A DNA stretch of 64,000 bases from Morchella semilibera. Taxonomy: Eukaryota > Ascomycota > Pezizomycetes > Pezizales > Morchellaceae. Shown here piece after piece: positions 23,275 to 35,936 of the stretch. The translations under genes were made by a program, and so were the position numbers. Below the pieces are notes generated by a model, which saw only the letters and a program-made list of their open reading frames with translations, did not search any database and was not told where the DNA came from. Numbering within the stretch: the stretch's first letter is position 1; each line of letters opens with the position of its first letter. The stretch lies in assembly GCA_009192285.1 (NCBI GenBank), contig CM018603.1, forward strand, positions 3,030,588 to 3,094,587, in the 5' to 3' direction.

Positions 23275-24165
23275 TCAATACCTTTTGTTGTTGCATCTCC
23301 TGTAGTCACACTGCCCCTCCGTCAACATGTCGGAGTCTTGGTCGTCACGCATTGCTCGGTAGACAAACGGGTTTTCCTGATTGTTGACGTGTTGTGCTGT
23401 GCAGTTATCCTCGTAAGACTCCTTGCAATCAGAGATTGCCGTCCTCAACACATCGGGACGATTCCGCAAGGTATTTAAGAAGGATTGGTACTTGCTGTGG
23501 TCGGTGACAGCAAAGGATGATATGGCTATAATGTTGGCTATACCACCAGTACTGCTTCCAACCTCCAGTCCTAATACACGAACTGCCACTCTGTGATTTC
23601 CAAAAGTACATAACTATACATACAACTATGAGTTTGAATCTCAAGGTCTTGTTTTGGGTCTTGGGGGGTGAACACCTACTTCCCCAGGAAATCCTTTGCC
23701 TTCACCCCTCCAACTTCTACCATCACACATTTTACTAGTAATGGCTGCCGGCAGCATACTTATGTCGTAACCTTCACGCATCATTAGGCCGGGGAGCAGC
23801 CAGAACCTTACTTCTCCGGTGAACAAACCACTGGCAACTGAGCGTCTAAAACTAGTGTTTTTTGGCTCCAAAAGTCGCAGCTCCTTCGACCTCCTATCCT
23901 TCCCCCTCCACTTCTCCACTTCATCTGACATTTCTGCTGTACTCCGCGCTCTTGTTCTACCCATTCGAAATCCTGGCCACGTCCTTTTGTTTTCGTGTCC
24001 AGTCACAGACAGGCCTTGGTTAGTTGGCCTAAAAAAGGAAAAAAGAAATGAAAAGAAATATTGTATTATTCCTTCGGTTGGTTTATGTATGAAATGTCCC
24101 CAAGAGGGGGGGGAGGAAGGGTTTCTACGTTTCTCCTGTTCCGCTTGGGCTTTTGGGTTTGTCAA
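23275..24165 (-). CDS. Doubtful unrecognised spliced gene
   Basis: I cannot name a family. The minus strand has a run of gene-like signals: a polypyrimidine acceptor (TTTTTTCCTTTTTTAG near 24030), an open segment ..ENKRTWPGFRMGRTRARS.., donors GTAAGG (near 23812) and GTAGGT (near 23680), a GTATGT...CACAG intron-like piece (about 23595-23625), and a last open segment ending at 23275. That last segment is polar, with cysteines (..TAISDCKESYEDNCTAQ.., ..EGQCDYRRCNNKRY). A complete in-phase model could not be fixed by hand. It may equally be chance. Confidence 0.25.
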
Positions 24166-26769
24166 GCGCCAATTGTCTCTCGCGCCTAGTTTTTCAGCTG
24201 AACCGGATATCTGAAAGTACTTTTTTGCAGTTCAACCGCGGCCGAGCTTTGCGTTTCACTTATTCTCTGTCGTTTTCTTCGAATTTGCTTTCGTATAGAC
24301 CCAGAGCGGCGCGATGCCGATATATTTCGTAAATTTCTATTTATCGTGGGAGGCATAAAGTGCAACTCGAACAAGAGCGCAGAAGTGGAGGCTGACAACG
24401 AGTAACTATAATAGCTTGTCGTAACTATACTGATATAGGATTGTTATTAGCTTTCTCCTCGCTCCTATGTAGCTCCTCGGAAATATATCTAGAAAGAAGT
24501 AATATTAACCTGTCAGTCTAGATGATTGTTGAGTTATAGTTGTCCAGATCGAGAGTTGGAAGCTCGGAGGTGGTTATCCGTAACCGAGTCACAGACTCGA
24601 AATGTGAGTACTGTCGGGTGTGTTCCTATATCCCAAAGTAAGCTCAAGACCGACAGTGAGAGGAAGATTCAGAGAGAGAGAGAGATGTAATAAGTATACG
24701 AGATGAAAGGATTGAGGGGCTTCTCACAGCTGTTCGGGTGGGGCTATCAGATAAGCTTATTGCACAATTGGGGCAGGTGTTCGCCAAAAGATCCGAGCTT
24801 CGAATTGATGTATGAAGGTCGAGGGAGCTAGCTTAAGTATGTAGTTATCTACAAAGTGCGGGGGGGGGGGGGGGGCTCAGCGGGGTTTTATGTAGACGGG
24901 CTGGCTAAAGATGGCTTGTAGATGAAGTACCTCTACGAAAATGCATATAAGTATGGTTGGTTTACAAGCCCATGATATTAAATTTACAAACACGACCAAG
25001 TCAAAGTACTGCCGCTAACAAACCTACGTCTTGTAACTTAAATTGTAAACTTTAATGATGGAAACGGGAAGAAAACATATGCAGAGATCATCCAATCACT
25101 GGCCTGGGGACCCGCTTGCATTGCGCATTTGGCCTCCGCGTAATTGTTCAGTCAGCAGCCTTGTTGTTAGGCCTGTGAGAGCTACCTCCCAACCCAGATC
25201 TAGTGACGTTCTTCGGTGTTATTGGACAAACCCAATATTTAAATACCAGCACGATTATATCAATATAGTAAACGTTTCTAATCTTCCCTTCGATGATGTA
25301 CGTTTCAATCTGCTCGGTCAAATTTTCAAAATCTAGTAAAGTACAATTTCAGCTCTTGATAAAAGCACTTGCTGATCTATTTGATATATTGGGCTATGAT
25401 TTATTGGGTAAAATGTGCCTTTGTTTTGTATGCCTGAGTACTCAGTGGCGCAGTTGTAGGCTGAGCTCGAGAGTAGATACAACTCTGCGACAAACTTGTA
25501 GCGAACGACATGTAGTGTAACAGCGTAAACCATTAGATACATAACATGTAATCTCGAAATCACACAGCCTCATACACGTACACGCGGTATTTTTCACACA
25601 GCCAAGTCTATACAAGAAACCAGTATCATAGGCCCCTCCCTAGGCGATACCCAGATAAACACATATCGTCAGGCAGGAGGGTACGCCAGGTAGGAGGGTA
25701 TCAGCGGCGCGTCGAGATAGAAACTGCGTCAAATATTGTGTATAGTATATGTAGAGACTGTATATTAACTAAATAACTAACTATCGTAGAGAATGTGTAT
25801 TACTATTTTATATCTGTAGAGACTGCGTATTAACTACCATAAAACTCCTGGCTGCATGTTAATTAATAAATGGTATGTCGAATGAAAATAAATAAAATAA
25901 ACAAATGCGAAACGAAAAAAATTTGGCTGGCTATAAAGACTGTGTGAAATTAAAAAAAATTACAATGAAATGGTGGGATGTCGGTGATTCGGGTGGCGAG
26001 TGAGATCTGATGACCCACGATGCTCAATTGGTTCGACAGACCACACACAACACGTCAAGTACAAAAGTGATTTCCAAAGTTGGTTGATAAATTTCCCAAT
26101 AAAGATGCCGGTCCATAAGAATATATGCAATTCCCGCTGAGAAATATAAATATTCACAAGGAGAATCGTAAGAAAAGGAGAATCGTAAGAGCCCGCCCAA
26201 ACCTTGCACCCACCGCCTGAAAAAGTCAAATGACCAAGTAATGAAAGGGAAAAAATGGAAAGGAAAAGGAAATTGGAAAGGAAAAGGAAAAGGAAAAGGA
26301 AAAACGATGCAATACGGCAAAAAATAGACACCAAGTCCATGCGTCATTCACTCATGAGAAAGGGAAAACGTAATCATCCATCGACACGGCCCCTATGGGA
26401 AAATAAACAAAACCCTATCCGTCCATATGAAAAATAAAAATGAAAAAGGGGAAAAATGGGGAAATGGGGAAATGGGAAAATGGGAAAATGGGAAAATGAA
26501 AAAACCGCTCAGACACAATAATAATGAAAAAATAAACAAAGACAATAATATTTAAGGGAATAGGGAATAGGGAAATAATATAAAAGAGGAAAGAAAAGAA
26601 AAAACGCAAACGCAAATGCAAACGCAAACGCAAACGCCCCCCAAAAAACAAGTCTTTTTTTTGTACGGCTTCAGAGACCGTAAGGATGGTCTATACAATC
26701 CACCAAAATCTAGCTTAGGACTAGGAACGATCGACTTTATTCACAATCGGGCTCCACACCGGATGTAAC
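24166..26769. other. Gene-poor spacer with simple repeats
   Basis: No gene is supported. Contents are a G run (about 24858-24875), a tandem repeat with unit near TGTAGAGACTGTGTATTAACTA (about 25750-25840), a doubled CAGGNAGGAGGGTA (25670-25700), and a purine-rich block of GGAAAA, AAATGGG and AAACGC tandem units (26255-26640) just beyond the RhoGAP stop codon. Confidence 0.5.
26250..26640. repeat. Cluster of short tandem repeats (GGAAAA, GGGAAAAT, CGCAAA)
   Basis: Consecutive simple repeats are readable: AGGAAAAGGAAA (26255-26305), ATGGGAAA (26450-26500) and AAACGCAAACGC (26600-26635). All are purine-rich on the plus strand, so the transcript side of the neighbouring minus-strand RhoGAP gene would be pyrimidine-rich. 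Confidence 0.8.
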
Positions 26770-29700
26770 CTAGCCCAAGCTGTATCTCACGGATGGCTTC
26801 TTTGGTACTCCCATAGCACGAGGGCCCTCCACACCTCTTCTGCTCTCCACGATGCCTTTGGTTCTTAGCTGTTTCTCGGCCCATTCTGCACGATTCTTCC
26901 AGACCTTCACTTCCTCTTGAGCCTCCCTCAACATATGGCTCAGAGCCCCGGCGTTGGCAACATTCTGCGCCAGCTCGAGGTCCTTCTTCGCCTGTGCAGC
27001 TTCTTCGGTCTTCACATCTAGGAGCCGTTGTAACCTTCGGATCTCGATATGAAGCGCAGAGTTACCGCGCTTTTTGGTTGGGGAAGGTGCCTCAGAATGA
27101 TCCTCTCTCCAGGGGTACCGATCCTCAAAATCGCTATCGATTGAAATGCCTCGAAGGTGGAGATTTGGTGTTGCAGGTTGAAGAGGAGCTGTAGTGGGGC
27201 GCGATGGATCTTCTGATGGGTTGCGACGTGTTGGGGGGCGCACAGGAATCTTAGACATGGATTTTGTGGCTTTGTGGGTGAGTTTGACCTCTGACCTTGT
27301 GTTGGGTCTTGTCAAGGTCACCATAGGACTTGCGAGGACAGGTGACTTGCACTTGGTCTTGTCTTCAAATATCGAGAAAGCAGGTATAGTCCTCGTCTTC
27401 GGGATCTTATTCTTGATGTTCAGAGGCTTTGGAGTTGTCTCTGGGTCCGGGCTGAGAGAGAACTCCCCAAGGTCAAAGTCTCTGAAGTTAGTAGGGGTGA
27501 ACTCAAAGTCTGGAATTTCAGTCGGAGTATCTGAAGGTATGCGTGGTTTTTTCCGGTAGCATTGGAGCTTCAATAATGGTGTTGTCGCTCCCCATCCTTG
27601 TTGACCACCAAGGAATGCGCGTTGAAATCTTGTAGCAGCTTGAGCAGCAACCTCGAGCCCGGGTGAAGAAGCACCTGAGCTGTCTGATGAACTGGATGCC
27701 GAGGTCGGTGTCACCGGATCGTAGTCTGCTACTTGTCTGAGCTGAGAAGGCTTTCCACTGAAGTTAGGCCTACGGATAGGTGTCTGGATGGGTGTCTGGG
27801 TAGGTGTCTCGGGGTTGTGAGCGACCCAGTTTGGAGACCCAGGAGTAGACTTAGCACCTAGCGACCTGGTAGGTGATCTGTTTGGAGATGAAGCCTCAGG
27901 AACCGTACTCATTGGCATTGATAGGTGCGGTGGTGCACTAAGGTATGGAGTCTCGTCGTCTTCCTTTAGGGTTTCGTGAGTAGAAAATTGCATAAGATCT
28001 CCAATTTGAGGCGGTTTGTGGAACGACGGTGGGTTAAGGCCCTGAAATGGTATGATGGACTCGTCGTCCGAGGCAACTCTGCTGCGAATCGTGTTAATAC
28101 CCCGACGGCTACGCATAGATGCTGTTTTTGTCGCCCGTATGGATTGTGAAAGCAACCTTTCCTCTTGGTTTTCTTCTGGAAGTTCTTGTTTGATTGAAGG
28201 GAGATCATAGGCTTGCGCAGTGATGTTCAAAGCATCAATTTTTTTCAGCTGGTAAGATATCTCTTCCCAGTTGTTGATAAGCATATCACACACCACGGCA
28301 GCGCGCTTTGTCCTCTCGGCTTGCATCTTGTTGTAAGCACTGCTGTGTCGGTAAGAATATCTTCCACGCTTTGAACTGATATCTGGCGCAGGCGAGATCT
28401 TTGGTAATACAAGTAAACCGCCCCTATCATCCATCTCCTGCAGTAGAATCTGCTCCGACTTGTCACCCAAGAGCAGCGGTCCAAAAATTATCCCGAGCGC
28501 ATCCTCTTTCATCGCTTCGAAAAGGTTGTGAGGGTCCTTTAACTTGGATTCTTGTTCTTGCTCCGAAGCAAGGCTAACAGCTCTCAGAAGACCAAAGACG
28601 GCACAAATCAAAGCGATTCTGAAGTGAAGATTGATAGAAGCAATAGCTAGAGCAATCATGCGAGGCTTTACTTTCCGAGACATCTGTTCTCCTAGTGATG
28701 GGTCAGGGTAGACAAACGAGTGGACGTTGTACAGTGCCTGGAAAACTGCAGGAGAGCCGAGAAGCCCACCGGGAAGTCCGTGAAGGAGCTTTTTGAAGAG
28801 GTGCGCGACATCATGGACGTGGAACTTAATGCTAGTAGGGAGCTTCGCGAGGGCTATTGTCTGGACGACTGATTCGTTGTTGTTCTCTTCAAACTGTCTT
28901 TGGTAGTAGTCGTAGAGCGAATAAGTGGTGTTGAGATTACCAGCAACTCGAAATAATCCAGGAGTTTTGAGGCCTTTACTATGTGTTAGAGACCCCTTGC
29001 AGAAACCTTATTGTACTGGAGAACTGACCATGGGTCAATATGTAAGATGCAGAAGCATGCATGCAGGTTGGAATCAAAAGATCGCCAGGTGACAGTCCCT
29101 CGGGTAATGTAAACGGCGAAACGCCGCCCAATCGGATCATATCCTCCAAATGCATACCCTTCAACGAATCCCGCTTCCCCCGTCCAATCGCTGCAAGATC
29201 ACCGATGCTGCTGCCCCTCCTGCGCCCCAAAGACAACTTCATATTCCCATAACTTTTTGAAATATCGATCGATGATGGTGTTCTGCCAAGCAACTTATTC
29301 CAAAGTCTGTTCCCACTCATAATTGGTGTTGAATCCCCAGAGCTGTTGTTAGCATTTGACGCACTGGATACAGATACTGAACCGGCAGGTTCGGACTTGT
29401 AGTTGTCGGGAAATGATTGAATGCCATGTTTTCTTGCAAGCTTATTGAATTGCGATGAGAATAGTTCATCTGTTGTTGTCGGTTTTTCGCTCACTGTTCC
29501 CACTGCAGAATCTGTAAATAACCGATTACTCATTCCACTCCAAGCCGAGCTAATTGTTTGACTTCTCGATATTGAGTTTGGTGATAATGACGGTGATGCA
29601 CTAGTGCTTTTATCACCCCCTAGTGGAAAACGAAAGGAGCGCATGCTCCTCGTTGTACGATCTCGAGAACCCCGTACAGTTGCATCTGGATCTATTGTTG

Positions 29701-29932
29701 GCGATTCGAGTAGATGTGAAGTGACGCCCAAATTTAATAGATCTGCTTCAGATGGGTGTTCTTCAACAACATTGTTATTTCTGAATAATGAAAATGAGCG
29801 TGGTAATGTACTATTTCGAGGTTGAAAACCACTATCAGGCATTGAGGCCAATGATGGACGGGTGCGACGCGATGGGCCACGGCGAGCGGGTTGGAGTGGG
29901 TCCTGCATGATTGCTGCTGCTGGAGTACTCAA
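26770..29932 (-). CDS. RhoGAP-domain protein
   Basis: This is a GTPase-activating protein for Rho/Cdc42-type GTPases, acting in cell polarity. Two exons, 29029-29932 and 26770-28973, give 1,035 residues. The chosen intron (GTCAGT...TAACAC...AAAG) joins ..SYILTHG and LKTPGLFRVAGN. The latter holds the RhoGAP arginine finger (G-L-F-R, near residue 308). Downstream domain text includes ..LAKLPTSIKFHVHDVAHLFKKLLHGLPGGLL.., where the usual K-x-F-L-R-x-L-P-E-P-L block is altered, and ..NLFEAMKEDALGIIFGPLLLG... The N-terminal 280 residues are Ser-rich and disordered. The long C-terminal half is low-complexity, with many S/T-P sites and a final coiled coil (..IEIRRLQRLLDVKTEEAAQAK..). Neighbours give no clue to its specific GTPase. 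The splice acceptor AAAG is weak; TAG four bases earlier would break the frame. Confidence 0.85.
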
Positions 29933-32900
29933 AAGGTAGTGTGGTAAAGGTAAGGGGTTACTGATTTCGAAACATTAGTATATATATATGTGATGGGTAT
30001 GCGTGACAAATAAAAGCAAAAAAAAAAAACTACGAAATTATGTCATTGGAATGGCTCACGAATTAAAAGGATATAAAAACTCAGACAATTGTGTCGTCAA
30101 TCATGAATATATTAGAAAAAGTCTCTCCGTTGATAGAATGAAGGGAGAAACGTTTTTTTTTTGTTTCGCAAACAAAATGATAACAGTAAGTACTAGGCAA
30201 AAACAGTGGTAGTGGAAGGAGGGGAAGAAGAGAAGTAGAAGAAGATCAGAAGCGAGGTAAACAGATAAACGCCCGCGGGAGGGGCCTGGGATTTATTTAC
30301 ATCGAACTCGGGGGGAGGGGGTGGCAGGGAAGAGGCCCCGTACATAATAAATACATGGTACCTACACAAACCTAACCAAAACAAACAACACGTTCAAAGG
30401 GCGAGACAGCCGGCAACGGTCACTGCGAGGGAGAGGGTAGTATGCGCTACTAGGTATTTTACAGTGACACAGTAGTAGCCCGCCTCCGATATTCTCCAAA
30501 ATTGTCTCTCGGTCTGCTGCTCTCCACCTGTCACCCGAACGCCTGGATGTCCAAATCCTCCATTTGGATGTGACTAGTCTTAATCAAGACGAGCAATTTC
30601 ATGATCCACGGGTGCTTTCAGTCGCCTAACCTTCATTGATATGAGACCCGATTTACGGACTCTCATTCTGTTTAATTAGGAGATCTTGAAGCACGGTCTC
30701 AGCCCAGATATGGCAAATTTCGAAATTTCTTCCCCAAGCTTTACCATGTTTGCTTGACTTTGCTGTCCCCGTTGCACTGACATGACATCGAGTGATTCGC
30801 AATGAGGAAGTTAGATGTTTTGATGTGTTGTTTGTTATTTTACAGCCTTTTCTTTTCCCATGTCCCGGCTTGAATTAATTCACGAACCGGGGAGACGCGA
30901 CTTTCGACCCCCACAAGCGTGTTTCCGCCGCGTTTTAGAATGCGCGCTTCCTGATGCAGTCTTACTTGCACTTGCAGTAGACACCATAATATTATGACCT
31001 CTTGATCCACAAAACCACAACAAATGGTAATAACAAATATCTCTTTTCCCTTACGTCGACCACTCAGCTCTAGGGATTCAATATTTCGTGCATATACGTA
31101 GCACTAGTTTTTTGCCCCTCCATCGATCCCTCATCCCTTTAATAATTTTTACTTATTGCCACCCTATGATAACGCGCGGCATGGCTGCCGGGTTATTGAA
31201 AATCAAGCCAAGTCGCGTGTAGCCTTGTCACGCACGGTAGCACGTGACCGTGTACCCATTACACATAGAGTGGGAGTAGGTATGTACTTGTATGTATGTA
31301 GAATATCAATCCCCAATCCCTTCCATCTAAATTTAGGTCGATTTTGAGCGAGATGAAGTAAACAGGATGAGGCGCGGACATTGGGCCGGGACCGGCCCCG
31401 GAAGGAAACTGGCCGGAGGCGTTCGAAATTTTTTTTCAGCGTCGTAAATGTTTTCGCGTCCTGGACTTTCAGTATCAACAAATATCTGGTTCGGGTTTTT
31501 TCTACAAATGAGATGTGACATCTATCATTGACGTTATTGGATGAATGTTGCTATGTTGCAACTAATCCGTGATACCAACTGCAAGTATCGATCCATCAAC
31601 ACCATCCTCAATTGCAACAACCTTTACAAAAATGACATATATCATCATATTTGGACCCGATCCCAGCCCCTAATAAATAGTTACAGCGCATCAAATATCT
31701 CGTATTAGAATAAAAGTAAATTGGGTCCCTAAATGTTTGTTGTGTTTCTCTCCAATATTATCCGCCGTGGAGAAGTAATGAGCGGGATGCTGTGCCATAA
31801 TTATATTTTCCTTCCCGGCTGATAAGCGGCTGAAATAATATTGCGTTTGTGTTGCACGATATCTGACCCGCATTAATGTCAGCCAGGGAAAGGTCGGTTT
31901 AGCAGTCAAAACATATGTATACCTTGTAAACAATATATTTCATTCCCCTTATGCCAACAGTTCCTTTAGTTCTACCTAGCTTGGCAACTTTATAGTTGTC
32001 GATCGCCTCCTGGCTGGTCCAAAACGACATTGCAGAAGTGGAGTCCTCGGTAAAAAATCAAGTGAGACAACGGGAGGTAGATTTCGACAGTTCTCGCGAT
32101 CGATCACTCGGTCACTAGCAGCTGCCCTACAAGGTCATGATCACTCAGGCTGACATCAAGAGTGTAAATAAATACCCTCTTTCGGAGGCAAAAAAAAAAC
32201 ATCACATCAATGATTGATACACTTCTTTGGCATTCTCAACCCGATATCAGGAGGGAAAAAAAAAAAAAAAAAAAAAAAAATCCTAATGCCGCTCACCGGG
32301 TGCCTAGACGACGAACTTTTCCTCCTTGTTGCGAAAGAACAGGCCTCCGAAACACTTGACCCCTCACTTTACATGGGAAAAGAAAAAAACCACCCCATAC
32401 ATTCAAGAGAAGCTTTGATGAACATTGAAGTTGCATGAAGACATCGAAGTCGCATGAAGACCCTGAGACGCACTAAAGGAATCAGCTCGACTCGAGAGAT
32501 CTAGACCCTATTTACAAAAGCAAATATGTATTGTCGGTATAATCGGAGCACTTACACTAGCTTCCGCAAAGATATCTACGGCGGTGATTCAGACGATACG
32601 CGGCGCAGTTGGCTATTGATATCATCGCCTACGATAACAAACAAGGGTGTGCTGCATAGTGAATGGGGAGGCTGGGGCGTTCAATTCTTTCAGAGTCTCG
32701 TTCGTTCGCAACATCCGAAGACGAGCTCATCGTGTGAGAATCCGAGTAGCGAAAAAGGATTCTGACCGCCGAAAATGAGCTGTGTATATGCTAAAGGAAG
32801 CAAAAAAAGAGAGACGAGAGCTCACGAGAACTTTGTTTTTATCCCTTGATGCTGTCATTCTGACCAACGGCTGTTATCACTCTGAGCCTAGCCTAGCTCC

Positions 32901-33929
32901 AGTCTAGGCTGACCAGCCGTCTGCCTTAAAGTTTCGGGCTAGTGACAGTTAATATTCATCACCTAACCCTGAAAGGACTCAGTGCCATATAAAAAAAGAT
33001 ACTTCAGGAGCTTGTGCCAAGAGACATCAGAAAACACAAGGAACACATCCATCAACTGCTCACAAGAGATACTAATGTTCTCAGGTACCATGAGTACAAG
33101 TATCTTATATCCCAAGGAAAGTCATTCCACAGATAGTATATAAGTAATTCTGCGTTCCTCGGGCAGCTGAATACTGATTTTGTTCTAGAAAAGCTTTTTT
33201 TAATATTTCCCCTTGGTCAAACCTACTTAGGAGCCACAAATATTGGCAGATTGGCTATATACAACCATCGCTATTAGTCTTCGAGTAAGCGTTGAGCTGG
33301 ATTGAGCTTTAAGCTCGGGCTGGCAGCCCCAGGATCTCATGGGCTCGAGCTTTGACCAAGCGGGCTATGCAGATGCATCATTGACGTCCTAAATCCTCCG
33401 GGCCTATACAGCCCATGGTGCTCCTCTTCTAGAATCTCCCCAAGCATCCTCCATGTACAGAGACCGTGAGAGTTTGCCATTGCATATACTGCGGAGGGCC
33501 TCCAGTCGGTTTAAACTGAAGCTCGAGCCCGGCTTTCTTTCTTAAGCCGGGCTGGCTCGGGGCCTACTTTACGCCCAAGCCCAGCCCGAATAGGCCTGTG
33601 GACCTCCTGGGGTATCGGGGCACTAAAAGGCGAGGAGTGAGCACAGAAGTGTGTTCAGCGTTGTTTTTGGTGGTCGATTTTTTTTTCTTTTTTTTCTTTT
33701 TTTAGGGAATACACTTACACGGTTTGACGTATGAAATCGTCCTATAATAAAGTCCTCTATACCGCTAAGTTGTTCAATGAATTTCTCGATTACAAGCACT
33801 TTCGGTTCCTGCACGAAGCCTCATGAACAACCCTCTATAACCAAGAGCCCAGTCAAGAAAGCAAAAAAAAAAAAAAAAAAAATTTACAAATCTCTGGTTA
33901 TATTCGCCACAATCGGCATTCTGGAGTGT
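29933..33929. other. 4 kb intergenic region
   Basis: No gene is supported. The region is AT-rich with poly-A runs (about 32255-32280, 33861-33880). Between 33290 and 33610 there is a GC-rich patch with GGCTCGAGCTT and GCCCGGC words in both orientations (see findings). No TACATGTA sites were seen here. Confidence 0.45.
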
Positions 33930-35936
33930 TTACTGCTGTCCCCTGTTTGATCTCACCTCTGCCCTACTTAGGCTTATCCTAGAAACGGATGCCGAGCCTC
34001 TACTATGGCCTCCTCTTCCACGGGCCACCCCACGCCTCGGACTGGAACTACCTCGAGGTGTTCTCACTGGTTTATACCTGTCGTCGATCGAAGGGCTCTG
34101 AGGGCTCTTGGCCACCAAGTCGGCAATGGAGGCCGGGATCACGCTAGCCAGTTCCCTGAGTTCACGCTCGCTCCAGGATGAGAAAAAGTTCCCATCCTCA
34201 CTTGTATCTATTGATAGCCTCTTTCCCCTCCCGCTCTCTGGTGATGCAAGAGGCGACCCTCTCCAATGAGTAGATGTAGGCGTGCGTGGTGGCTCGGTTT
34301 GGTCCTCTTGCGCATCCGGGTCTCTGTCTTTGAATACCGCCTCTTCCAGCGGCGAACTTCTTGCCTTTGTTGAATTCCTCCGCGGGGCCCTTATAGCCGG
34401 GCTAAAAGTAAGTGTCACCCACTTTCGCCCAAACCAAGTAATGCAATCCTTCTTGGCCTGTCGGACCTCAAGCGCGTTCTCACTGCACGCCTTCGAGAGC
34501 TCCATAAGACCCACAAATATCTGCCTGCAATTCACATCCCTGAGGGTTTTGTTGGATACAATTCTATTAAGTATCTCTTCTGCGACGGGCCTAGACAGAT
34601 TGAAAGTGCTGAGGAGATTTTTCATACAGCTTGTGACTTCCGGATTGTCGAATGTTCTTGCTATGACCTCCATCGTGTGGTCCATCAACGGTACCAGCAG
34701 CCTTGTGTCCCAATCTTTGGCGTTTTTGGACGACAGGGTGTGGCGCTTTAGATTGGAAAGCTTTACAAAGAGTGGGATAGCCCGTCGCTCTTGGCCCTCC
34801 CTTTCGATGTCCTCTTGAACTTCTGTGATCAAAAGCTCAAGTATTGAAGGTGAACATTTCAAAAGAGGTCGCTTCCACATCGGAGCAATGTTCCGGTGCT
34901 GTGCGAGTAGGTCAATACCTTTAGCTATAATTCTCCGGTCCGTGACATCATCGCTCTTGCCCACGACGTTAAGAATGTGCGGAACGAAAACAACGCATCC
35001 CCTCCCGGAGCACCGGAGCCAGTGCCCTAGCTCATAGAGGACAAAGTGCGCATATTTTTCCAGGCTGACACACCGGAGGTAGGAAGCGGCCCTGACCACT
35101 TCTACTAGTTTATCTGCGATCTCAGTACTAGGGAGCGGCCGATCAGGAGCATAACTTGCACAGCACTGAACCATAATGTTGGGGTTTCGGGGAAGAGTAG
35201 TATACTCTGCAAACCCCGGATAGGAGCCGGCAAACATTGTCTTTAGATTCTGTCTGTAGACAAACCCCGCAACAACCCAGAGCGCAAACGGTGTGAAATC
35301 CTCCGTATAGACCGTCGAAGTGGCCCCAGCTGCGTCGCCAAACTTTGAGTTAAAAAACGTCTCATAATACGGGACCCTTCTCGCAAGTAGGAACCTATGC
35401 ACCCTCACCGCGCAGAACGAAGGCCGGTTCCCCGGCGCCTTAAGATGTATCTCAAAGCCCGGTAACAGCTCTGCCGGCAGCGTTGAGGTCAATGGGACAC
35501 CCGCATCAAGCCCATTTCCCTTAGGATCAACAGAGCCGTATGCCATGGCTTCCCACAGTCCCTTCAAGCTCTCTTCGGAGTAGCAACGGTCCATCAGATC
35601 CTCAAAGCTCGGCCGGCTCTCCTCAGAGATGTGCAGCACCGCCACCTCAGCACCCGAGTCATTTCTGGCCGTCTCCACGCTGTCCGTGCTGCAATCGAGA
35701 CGCTGCGGGGTGCCAAATGCGGCAGGGAGCTTCCCGCCGGCTGCTACGTAGAAAAGCGGCGAGTGGGCCCAGACCCTGGTTTTATTGGGGAGCGCAAACA
35801 CTACGTCGCCGTCCTTTGAGGCTTCGGTGCGGAGGGCGGTCAGGTGGGCAAGTAAGTCTTCATGATCAGTATCGGTATGGCCCTGAGGACTGGGATGAGC
35901 ATTCTTATCCTCAGGGGAGAAGACTGAGTTGGGCAT
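33930..35936 (-). CDS. BTB/POZ-like domain protein with RG-rich tail
   Basis: A single 668-residue exon starts at MPNSVFSPED. Residues 40-75 (..GDVVFALPNKTRVWAHSPLFYVA..) look like the start of a BTB fold: a strand giving D-V-x-F, then an 'H-x-x-L/P-L-x-x-x-S' segment. A second, better BTB-like stretch is ..CAVRVHRFLLARRVPYYETFFNSKF.., followed by ..EDFTPFALWVVAGFVYRQNL.., near residues 175-235. BTB domains dimerise and often recruit cullin-3 ligases. The middle is helical, and the tail is basic with RG/RGG repeats (..RRGVARGRGGHSRGSAS..) suggestive of RNA binding. The assignment rests on pattern only. The reading frame is intact and codon use looks coding throughout. Confidence 0.7.
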   Translation of the reverse strand: MPNSVFSPEDKNAHPSPQGHTDTDHEDLLAHLTALRTEASKDGDVVFALPNKTRVWAHSPLFYVAAGGKLPAAFGTPQRLDCSTDSVETARNDSGAEVAVLHISEESRPSFEDLMDRCYSEESLKGLWEAMAYGSVDPKGNGLDAGVPLTSTLPAELLPGFEIHLKAPGNRPSFCAVRVHRFLLARRVPYYETFFNSKFGDAAGATSTVYTEDFTPFALWVVAGFVYRQNLKTMFAGSYPGFAEYTTLPRNPNIMVQCCASYAPDRPLPSTEIADKLVEVVRAASYLRCVSLEKYAHFVLYELGHWLRCSGRGCVVFVPHILNVVGKSDDVTDRRIIAKGIDLLAQHRNIAPMWKRPLLKCSPSILELLITEVQEDIEREGQERRAIPLFVKLSNLKRHTLSSKNAKDWDTRLLVPLMDHTMEVIARTFDNPEVTSCMKNLLSTFNLSRPVAEEILNRIVSNKTLRDVNCRQIFVGLMELSKACSENALEVRQAKKDCITWFGRKWVTLTFSPAIRAPRRNSTKARSSPLEEAVFKDRDPDAQEDQTEPPRTPTSTHWRGSPLASPESGRGKRLSIDTSEDGNFFSSWSERELRELASVIPASIADLVAKSPQSPSIDDRYKPVRTPRGSSSPRRGVARGRGGHSRGSASVSRISLSRAEVRSNRGQQ

